8,711 nucleotides of DNA, taken from the NCBI GenBank assembly GCA_016284575.1, contig JAEEPD010000214.1, positions 1 through 8,711 on the forward strand. The letters are read 5' to 3'. Positions 1-5,084 of the stretch are shown piece by piece; positions within the stretch are counted from its first letter, which is position 1; every line of letters begins with the position of its first letter. The stretch is from Bacillota bacterium (GTDB taxonomy: Bacteria; Bacillota; Clostridia; Peptostreptococcales; Anaerovoracaceae). A program made the translations under genes and the position numbers. The notes beneath the pieces are model-generated. The model did no database searches, was not told the DNA's origin, and saw nothing but the letters and a program-made list of their open reading frames with translations.

Positions 1-49
1 GTCCCCATTGTCACAATACAGGCGACAAAGAGACCCATCCCACTGTCAC
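1..49 (+). repeat. Palindromic intergenic repeat, copy 1 (about 1.5 units)
   Basis: Positions 1-14 (GTCCCCATTGTCAC) are the tail of one unit cut by the window edge. A further unit runs from 21 to 49, with ends GGCGACA and TGTCAC that form an imperfect inverted repeat. The stretch 18-33 matches the reverse complement of 2966-2981 at 15 of 16 bases, and 1-14 matches the reverse complement of 2949-2962 at 13 of 14. The copy ends only two bases before the ribosome binding site of the glycosyltransferase gene. It resembles REP/MITE-type dispersed repeats; the family name is inference. Confidence 0.7.
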
Positions 50-66
50 AAAAGGAGAGAAGTGTA

Positions 67-975
67 ATGAGCAAGCTTTCGGTTATAGTACCCTGCTTCA
101 ACGAGGAAGAATCTCTGCCCATTTTTTACGAGGCCGCCTGCAGGGAGCTTGATGGCCTCTGCGAGCTTGAGCTGTACCTGATCGATGACGGCTCAAGGGA
201 CGGCACCCTGAGGGTGATAAAGGAGCTGGCGGCTAAGGACAGCCGGGTCCGCTATATTTCATTTTCACGCAATTTCGGCAAGGAAGCAGCCCTCTATGCG
301 GGGCTTAAAGCCTGCACCGGGGACTATGTGGTGGTGGCCGACGCGGACATGCAGGATCCGCCCTCCCTTATCCCCGAGATGATGCGCATACTTCAGACCG
401 AGGACTACGACTGTGTCTGCACCAGGAGGGTCACCAGAGCCGGAGAGCCGCCCGTCAGAAGCTTTTTCGCACGATGCTTCTACAAGCTGATCAACAGCAT
501 CTCCTCCACCGAATTCAAGGATGGCGCCCGGGATTTTCGCCTTATGAAGCGCCAGATGGTGGATGCCATTCTTTCCATGAGCGAATACAACCGCTTCTCC
601 AAGGGCCTGTTCAGCTGGGTGGGCTTTAAGGTGAAGTGGCTGGAGTACGAGAACATCGAGCGGGCCGCCGGCACGACCAAGTGGTCCTTCTGGGGCCTCA
701 CCAAGTACGCCATCGACGGCATCGTGGCCTTTTCCACCGTGCCCCTGCTCTTTTCCTGCTTCTTTGCAGTGTTCCTTATGCTGACGGCGCTGGTGATGTT
801 CATCTGCTGCCTGGCTGTTAAAGGCGCGCCTGACTGGCTTCCGCTGGGGACCCTGATCGTCTTCTGCACAGCGGTGCTCCAGACCTCCATCGCCATCCTG
901 AGCCTCTATTTCTCCAAGACCTACACGGAGACCAAGGGCAGGCCGATTTATATCGTTGCGGAAAAAAGCGAATGA
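67..975 (+). CDS. GtrB/DPM1-like family 2 glycosyltransferase, membrane-anchored
   Basis: A 302-residue GT-A fold glycosyltransferase of the polyprenyl-phosphate hexose synthase group (GtrB, DPM1, ArnC relatives). Members transfer a sugar from a nucleotide donor to undecaprenyl phosphate at the inner face of the membrane. The N terminus SVIVPCFNEEESLP is the nucleotide-binding strand, IDDGS lies at 39-43, and the metal-binding DAD followed by QDPP lies at 92-99. GARDFRLM (153-160) and KWSFWGLTKYAIDGI (205-219) are typical of the subfamily. Two hydrophobic segments at about 221-250 and 258-282 are the expected C-terminal membrane anchors. The length is normal for the family. The start is supported by AAGGAG at 52-57, nine bases upstream. 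The stop is 39 bases before the SufC-like gene with no terminator between, so they are probably co-transcribed. No GtrA flippase partner is in the window. The sugar cannot be predicted. Confidence 0.9.
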   Translation: MSKLSVIVPCFNEEESLPIFYEAACRELDGLCELELYLIDDGSRDGTLRVIKELAAKDSRVRYISFSRNFGKEAALYAGLKACTGDYVVVADADMQDPPSLIPEMMRILQTEDYDCVCTRRVTRAGEPPVRSFFARCFYKLINSISSTEFKDGARDFRLMKRQMVDAILSMSEYNRFSKGLFSWVGFKVKWLEYENIERAAGTTKWSFWGLTKYAIDGIVAFSTVPLLFSCFFAVFLMLTALVMFICCLAVKGAPDWLPLGTLIVFCTAVLQTSIAILSLYFSKTYTETKGRPIYIVAEKSE

Positions 976-1014
976 TGATAAAATGCTTTGTCAAAACAAA
1001 ACAAGGAGAGGACA

Positions 1015-1752
1015 ATGCTTGAAATAAAAAATCTGAGCTTTGCGCCTGAGGGCGACAAGCAGATACTTAAAAACATCAGCCTGACCATCCCCGACGGCAA
1101 GCTGGTGGTGCTGACCGGTCCAAACGGCGGCGGAAAGACCACCCTGGCCAAGATGATAGCAGGCATCAACATGCCCACATCCGGCAGCCTGATACTGGAC
1201 GGAGTGGACATCACAGACAAGGACCCCACAGAAAGGGCAAAGCTTGGCATAGGCTACGCCTTCCAGCAGCCAGTGCGATTCAAGGGCTTTACTGTGCGTG
1301 ACATACTTAATCTGGCCAACGGAAAGCCTCTGACGGAGGACCAGCTGGACGAGGTTCTCCTTAAGGTGGGTCTTGAGCCCAAGGCCTACAAGGACCGCGA
1401 CGTTGACACCAAGCTCTCCGGCGGAGAGATCAAGAGGATAGAGATAGCGGGAGTGCTGCTCAGAAAGAGCAAGCTCACCGTTTTCGACGAGCCGGAGGCA
1501 GGGATCGACCTCTGGAGCTTCAACAGCCTGATCAGCGTGTTCGAGGAACTGAGGGAGACCAGGGAAGTGACGCTGGTCATTATCTCCCACCAGGAGAGGA
1601 TACTGAGCATCGCGGACGAGATCATGCTTATCCAGGACGGACGCCTTGGAATGAAGGGCCCCAGAGAGATCATGTACCCCCTGATCTGCGGAGATGGCTG
1701 CGAGAGCTGCCCCGCAATGGAGGAAGGAGACTGCTATGGAAGAGATAATTAG
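1015..1752 (+). CDS. sufC: SufC-like Fe-S assembly ATPase (SmsC type)
   Basis: A 245-residue soluble ABC ATPase without membrane segments. Walker A GPNGGGKT is at 35-42, Q-loop QQ at 84-85, signature LSGGE at 134-138, Walker B LTVFDEPEAGID at 154-165 and H-loop His192. The DEPEAGIDLWSF stretch and the SufB-like gene that follows identify it as the ATPase of a SufBC or SMS (SUF-like minimal system) complex, which drives conformational change for Fe-S cluster assembly; it is not a transporter subunit. All four cysteines (225, 229, 232, 240) sit in the last 21 residues, in a Cx3Cx2Cx7C pattern. The ATG at 1015 is chosen over an in-frame TTG at 988 because AAGGAG at 1003-1008 lies six bases upstream of it. 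The 3' end overlaps the next gene by 17 bases. The family call is strong; the SmsC subfamily is by-eye recognition. Confidence 0.92.
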   Translation: MLEIKNLSFAPEGDKQILKNISLTIPDGKLVVLTGPNGGGKTTLAKMIAGINMPTSGSLILDGVDITDKDPTERAKLGIGYAFQQPVRFKGFTVRDILNLANGKPLTEDQLDEVLLKVGLEPKAYKDRDVDTKLSGGEIKRIEIAGVLLRKSKLTVFDEPEAGIDLWSFNSLISVFEELRETREVTLVIISHQERILSIADEIMLIQDGRLGMKGPREIMYPLICGDGCESCPAMEEGDCYGRDN

Positions 1753-2875
1753 AGATCAGCAGGCAGCAGGCACTGCGGCGGAAAGCTCCGTTGCCAACGC
1801 TGCGGCGGACATGGCAGCAAAAATATTCGGAGGCGAAGCTCAGCCCAACGCCATGGCTCAGGCCGCAAGAGTGCTGAAGGGTGCGCCGGAGGAGGCTCCC
1901 GCTGAGCAGCCGGCAGAGCCCGCAAAGCCCGTGTTCGAGGAGACCCCCGTGGACGTGGACAGCGTAACAGCAAAGCTTCTGGAGACCGTGGCAAACTTCA
2001 ACGGCACCGGCTTTTGCGGAGCCTTCAACATCCGTTCCAACGGCAAGAGCCTGGGCCGCCAGTCCACTGAGCACATCCACATCGACACCAAGACCGACAA
2101 CCCCGGTCTCGACATACACATTGCCCCCGGCACCCGAGGCGAAGAGGTCTACATACCCGCCTGTGTCACCAAGGCCGGCTACGACGATCTGGTCTACAAC
2201 GACTTTTTCGTGGGAAAGGACGCTGATGTGGTGATAGTCGCAGGCTGCGGCATCCACACCGAGACCGGCGAGCCCGCCCGCCACAACGGCATCCACCGCT
2301 TCTTCCTGGAGGAGGGAGCCCGGGTGCTCTACGTGGAAAAGCACGTGGGCACAGGAGCCAAGGGCCCCAAGAAGGTGATCGACCCCCAGACCGAGTGCTT
2401 CCTGAAGGACGGCGCCTATCTGGAGATGGATACCAGCCAGCTGGGCGGCGTAAGCTCCTCCGTGAGAAAGACCAGGGCCACCCTGGACGGCAAGTCCACC
2501 CTGGTGATAAAGGAGAGGCTGCTGACGGATGATGACGAGACTGCCGAGACCTTCTTCGAGGTGGAGCTCAACGGCGAGGGCAGCTCCGTGAACCTTATGA
2601 GCCGCTCGGTGGCCAGGGGAAATTCCCACCAGGCCTACCAGTCCAACATCATCGGAAATACGATCTGCTACGGCCACTCCGAGTGCGATGCCATCCTGGC
2701 CGAGAACGGCAGGGTGGATGCGGCGCCCAAGCTTTCCGCCAACAGCGAGGATGCCCAGCTGATCCACGAGGCCGCCATAGGCAAGATCGCAGGCGAGCAG
2801 ATCATGAAGCTGCGCACCCTGGGCCTGACCGAGGAGGAGGCTGAGGCAGCCATCATCAATGGTTTCCTGAAATAG
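1736..2875 (+). CDS. sufB: SufB/SufD-family Fe-S cluster scaffold (SmsB type)
   Basis: A 379-residue protein with the beta-helix core of SufB/SufD scaffolds, on which Fe-S clusters are built together with the upstream ATPase. The conserved C-terminal blocks are visible: GHSECDAIL at 313-321, IHEAAIGKIAGEQ at 343-355 and a terminal GLTEEEAEAAIINGFLK. By remembered alignment, Cys317 and Glu345 fall on E. coli SufB C405 and E434, the proposed assembly-site residues. Other cysteines are 94, 143, 171, 221 and 311. Residues 1 to about 75 form an Ala/Pro/Glu-rich extension absent from the roughly 310-residue relatives I recall. The ATG at 1736 is preferred to an in-frame ATG at 1694 because AAGGAG at 1724-1729 precedes it by six bases. 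That start lies within the ATPase gene, which suggests translational coupling. A terminator follows. No cysteine desulfurase, SufU or SufE gene is present here. Confidence 0.9.
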   Translation: MEEIIRDQQAAGTAAESSVANAAADMAAKIFGGEAQPNAMAQAARVLKGAPEEAPAEQPAEPAKPVFEETPVDVDSVTAKLLETVANFNGTGFCGAFNIRSNGKSLGRQSTEHIHIDTKTDNPGLDIHIAPGTRGEEVYIPACVTKAGYDDLVYNDFFVGKDADVVIVAGCGIHTETGEPARHNGIHRFFLEEGARVLYVEKHVGTGAKGPKKVIDPQTECFLKDGAYLEMDTSQLGGVSSSVRKTRATLDGKSTLVIKERLLTDDDETAETFFEVELNGEGSSVNLMSRSVARGNSHQAYQSNIIGNTICYGHSECDAILAENGRVDAAPKLSANSEDAQLIHEAAIGKIAGEQIMKLRTLGLTEEEAEAAIINGFLK

Positions 2876-2894
2876 GCGAGACAAAAGAAAAATC

Positions 2895-2938
2895 AAGCCT
2901 TTATCGTTTATTGCCAATAGACGATAAAGGCTTTTTTT
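2895..2938 (+). terminator. Strong intrinsic terminator of the sufCB unit, possibly bidirectional
   Basis: A 13-bp perfect stem pairs AAGCCTTTATCGT (2895-2907) with ACGATAAAGGCTT (2921-2933). It can extend by three pairs, including one G-U, to leave a 7-base loop. Seven T's follow at 2932-2938. It starts 20 bases after the sufB stop. On the minus strand the hairpin is followed by a T-rich tract (GATTTTTCTTTT), so it may also stop the convergent acyltransferase transcript. Confidence 0.92.
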
Positions 2939-2947
2939 CATGCCATT

Positions 2948-2997
2948 GGTGACATTGGGGACGGTTCTCTTTGTCACCTGTCAACGGGATCGGTTCT
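2948..2997 (-). repeat. Palindromic intergenic repeat, copy 2 (inverted relative to copy 1)
   Basis: A 31-bp unit at 2948-2978 begins GGTGACA and ends TGTCACC, a perfect 7-bp inverted repeat around a 17-base interior. A second, degenerate part-unit follows at 2979-2997; its reverse complement starts AGAACCGATCCCGTTG and resembles the AGAACCGTCCCCAATG of the first. Read on the minus strand this is the same composite element as copy 1 at 1-49. It lies between the terminator and the acyltransferase stop codon. Confidence 0.75.
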
Positions 2998-3047
2998 ATC
3001 CGGTACCCGACCTCAGAGATGATCCATTATCATATTTTGCAATCGTT

Positions 3048-4292
3048 TCAGCTGCGTTTTGGCCTCAGGCCACGTTGAAGAAACACTATTAGCTCCAGGA
3101 CGGCCCCGGCTGCGATGCAGAGCAGCGCGTATATCACCATGGACTGCAGCTCCCCAAAGCTTCTGAGAGGGGCAAGGACGGGCAGAGGCAGGACCCAGCA
3201 GCGAAGCACCAGCATGTGACAGACATAGACGCCGAAGCTGAGGCGGCTGATGAAGGGCGGGATCTGCGGTATATGACCGGCTCCCCAGCTGTCAGCAAAG
3301 GAGATCCCGGTAAAAAGTCCCATCATAAGAACGAAAAGAAAATCGCTGTTTCGGTGGGAGAATTCGAATATGCATAATGCCATAAGGACGGCAAGGACCA
3401 AGGCAAGCACGGTCCAGAGGGGACTTTGGAGCCGGACCCTTTCAAAGGCGGAGGAGAAGAGCACCCCAAGCCCCATGTCCGCAAAGGCCCGCAGAATTCC
3501 GGCGCAGGGCACTATGCCCTCCGGCAGGGCGAACCCAAGGTTGATCGGGTCCATATGCACATCCAGAGTCCTGTAGCGGGTAAAGAAGTACCAGTAGCAA
3601 AGCAGGGTCAGCAGCAGTATCAGAAGAAGAGATGCAGCTTTGCCAAAGCCGCGGGAGCTGCCGGGGCTTCCTGGGTCTTTGACGGCAGAAGCAGCCACCA
3701 TCCCGGGGCAGCCCTGTTCCCCGGGCATGGAGTCTGCGGCAGATGCCATTGCTCCGGACTTTCCGCCGGAAAGCCTTCCGGGCAGTCTGCCAAGGTCCAG
3801 TATCAGATAAAGAGCCAGTCCTGCCATCAGCATGGCGGAAAGGAACCATATGGGCGAGTTGGGCATTTTGGAGGGAACAAGCATCTGCCCTAAAAACAGC
3901 TCACCAACAGAGGCGCTGAGCTTTTCCAGAGCCACAGCAAGCATATCCCCTGCGCCGGCGTAGCCTCCCTGCGGGCGAGCTGCGTAGAGCTCGTAAACCA
4001 GGAGCCCCAGCCTGACGATAAAAGCATATGAAAAGAACTGAAGGTACCTGGAGGCCGTGTAGCTCAAAGCATTTTTATGGCGTCCTTTAAGAAAATCCCT
4101 GTATAAAAAGAAGCCTGCCACCACAAAATAGAATTCAGCCGAAAGATAGCCCCCTTCGAAAATGCGGTGAGCCTTGGGAAAGCACATCCCCTCGAAGTGG
4201 GTCATTATAACGACGATCACAAAAAACAGCCTGCAGATGTCCAGGGCGCTGTTTCTTGAGCTATGCTGTTGCAGCTTATTACTGTCTTCCAT
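3048..4292 (-). CDS. Acyltransferase family 3 (OatA/NodX-like) integral membrane protein
   Basis: A 414-residue polytopic protein with about ten hydrophobic segments, matching the Acyltransferase_3 family. Members O-acylate sugars of peptidoglycan, polysaccharides or other glycans from inside the membrane. Visible family features are ALDICRLFFVIVVIMTHF (16-33) with the conserved Arg21 and candidate catalytic His32, FYFVVAGFFLYRDF (54-67), the Trp-containing WFLSAML (149-155) and a late membrane helix with GVYVCHMLVL (354-363). A Gly/Ser/Pro-rich hydrophilic stretch at about 168-217 between membrane segments looks longer than usual. The family length is about 330-400 residues, so this is near-normal. 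The start is supported only weakly, by GGAAG seven bases upstream. There is no partner SGNH domain. The gene converges on the sufCB unit and is likely monocistronic. The acceptor cannot be predicted; an envelope glycan is a reasonable inference. Confidence 0.85.
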   Translation of the reverse strand: MEDSNKLQQHSSRNSALDICRLFFVIVVIMTHFEGMCFPKAHRIFEGGYLSAEFYFVVAGFFLYRDFLKGRHKNALSYTASRYLQFFSYAFIVRLGLLVYELYAARPQGGYAGAGDMLAVALEKLSASVGELFLGQMLVPSKMPNSPIWFLSAMLMAGLALYLILDLGRLPGRLSGGKSGAMASAADSMPGEQGCPGMVAASAVKDPGSPGSSRGFGKAASLLLILLLTLLCYWYFFTRYRTLDVHMDPINLGFALPEGIVPCAGILRAFADMGLGVLFSSAFERVRLQSPLWTVLALVLAVLMALCIFEFSHRNSDFLFVLMMGLFTGISFADSWGAGHIPQIPPFISRLSFGVYVCHMLVLRCWVLPLPVLAPLRSFGELQSMVIYALLCIAAGAVLELIVFLQRGLRPKRS

Positions 4293-4622
4293 TATTGTTC
4301 TTCCGTGACCGCTTCAGATTCGATCCTGATCCAGAGGACTGGATGTGAAGCTATTTTACCACAGCATGTGCCACTGTGAAAAGAAGCTGCTGCATGAAGG
4401 CAGGCCGTCGGGTCCTGAAAAGCTCCAAACAGGTACCGCTTCATATGACCCCGATTGTCAACAGCAATTTCGGGCTTTTTCAGGCAACTCCGTCCAGCTA
4501 TCATAAAATATCATTTCAAAGCCTCTTGACAGCCACAAAACTGATGTCAAAACTGCATAGATCTATATCAATTAATGCGACTTTTTCCATTTTTGAAGAA
4601 GGGACCCCACCCCATTTTTCTC

Positions 4623-4913
4623 TGTGTAAAAGCGAAAACTTTTTTGTTTTTCACTGTGGAAAATAATCAAAAAAGCTCCGGAATGCGATGTTTTCAAGGC
4701 CTTTAGATAATCCTGAGGAAAACCTGTGCAAAACTGTGGAAAACTTTCCTCTTGACAAAAGACAAACACCGTAAAAAGCCTGAAATTTCAATGGATACAG
4801 GCTTTTCAGCTTTTCCACAGGACGCTGTGGATTATTCCCTGTGACCGTTCTTTTCCCACCCTGAAAAAGTCCTCAGAGCCCTTGAAAAACACATGTGGAC
4901 AAGCTGTGGAAAA
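4623..4913. other. Cluster of DnaA-box-like 9-mers; candidate oriC or DnaA-titration locus
   Basis: The consensus DnaA box is TTATCCACA, or TGTGGATAA on the other strand. Plus-strand matches here are TGTGTAAAA 4623-4631, TGTGGAAAA 4655-4663, TGTGCAAAA 4725-4733, TGTGGAAAA 4735-4743, TGTGGATTA 4826-4834, TGTGGACAA 4894-4902 and TGTGGAAAA 4905-4913. There is one opposite match, TTTTCCACA, at 4811-4819. Most differ from consensus by one base; the first and third differ by two. Four exact copies of one 9-mer in under 300 bp are far beyond chance. AT-rich tracts flank the cluster at about 4556-4580 and 4959-4973 and could act as unwinding elements. DnaA binding is inference. The region might instead be a DnaA reservoir or the origin of a secondary replicon. 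Confidence 0.6.
4774..4806. terminator. Symmetric hairpin, possible bidirectional terminator or structural element
   Basis: AAAAGCCTG (4774-4782) pairs perfectly with CAGGCTTTT (4798-4806) around a 15-base loop that itself contains GAAATTTC. A-rich and T-rich ends on either side would give a short U tract in both directions. No adjacent gene clearly needs a terminator here, and the hairpin lies inside the DnaA-box cluster, so its role is open. Confidence 0.4.
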
Positions 4914-5009
4914 CTGTTCTCAAAACAGCGAACAAACCGATCCGGGAGGGATATCCGCATAAAAAAAATTTTGCGAACATAAGGCTATTTCCCCAAAACC
5001 GGAATTGGT

Positions 5010-5053
5010 AAAAAAAGCACATAAAAGGGACCCGGAAAAACACCCGGGTCCCT
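5010..5053 (-). terminator. Intrinsic terminator of the SLH surface-protein gene
   Basis: GGGACCCGG (5027-5035) pairs with CCGGGTCCC (5044-5052), plus one A-T pair (5026-5053), around an 8-base loop. Read on the minus strand, the hairpin is followed by TTTTATGTGC and then seven T's (5016-5010). It begins 31 bases after the stop codon at 5085-5087. Confidence 0.88.
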
Positions 5054-5084
5054 CATAGCTATTATTTTTTTGTATATTTCAGAG

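Larger units (their letters stand above)
4293..5084. other. 792-bp AT-rich non-coding region
   Basis: No convincing gene lies here on either strand: the short open frames lack ribosome binding sites and recognisable protein features. The left end must hold the promoter and leader of the minus-strand acyltransferase gene, but I could not pick a convincing -35/-10 pair. The centre carries the DnaA-box-like cluster (4623-4913) and a symmetric hairpin (4774-4806). The right end carries an A-rich tract (4959-4973) and the terminator of the surface-protein gene. Confidence 0.8.

Noticed and set aside
1..50. Start of a CRISPR array
   Set aside because: Only one and a half imperfect units without regular spacers; the same element occurs alone and inverted at 2948-2997, so it is a dispersed repeat.
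480..896. 138-codon minus-strand open frame inside the glycosyltransferase gene
   Set aside because: It overlaps well-defined glycosyltransferase motifs on the plus strand and has no recognisable protein features.
988..1014. Upstream in-frame TTG start for the SufC-like gene
   Set aside because: It would place the strong AAGGAG inside the coding sequence; the ATG at 1015 has ideal spacing and gives the normal N terminus.
1694..1735. Upstream in-frame ATG start for the SufB-like gene
   Set aside because: The ATG at 1736 has AAGGAG at ideal spacing; the earlier start has none and would only lengthen the overlap with sufC.
1670..2977. 435-codon minus-strand open frame opposite sufB
   Set aside because: It is antisense to a clearly conserved Fe-S scaffold, runs through the terminator hairpin and repeat, and has Leu/Gly/Ala-rich content without domains.
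4433..4461. Minus-strand TTGACA at 4461-4456 as acyltransferase promoter
   Set aside because: The sequence at the -10 position (CGGTAC) does not resemble TATAAT, so the promoter remains unlocated.
4292..4504. 70-codon minus-strand open frame ending in a TAATG overlap with the acyltransferase start
   Set aside because: The overlap is suggestive of coupling, but the frame has no ribosome binding site and no recognisable protein character; the overlap is probably chance.
4376..4666. 96-codon plus-strand open frame in the gene-free region
   Set aside because: No ribosome binding site, no domain, and it runs into the DnaA-box cluster.
4526..4760. TTGACA sequences on the plus strand at 4526-4531 and 4752-4757 as promoter -35 boxes
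   Set aside because: No acceptable -10 element at 16-18 bases and no plus-strand gene downstream to serve.
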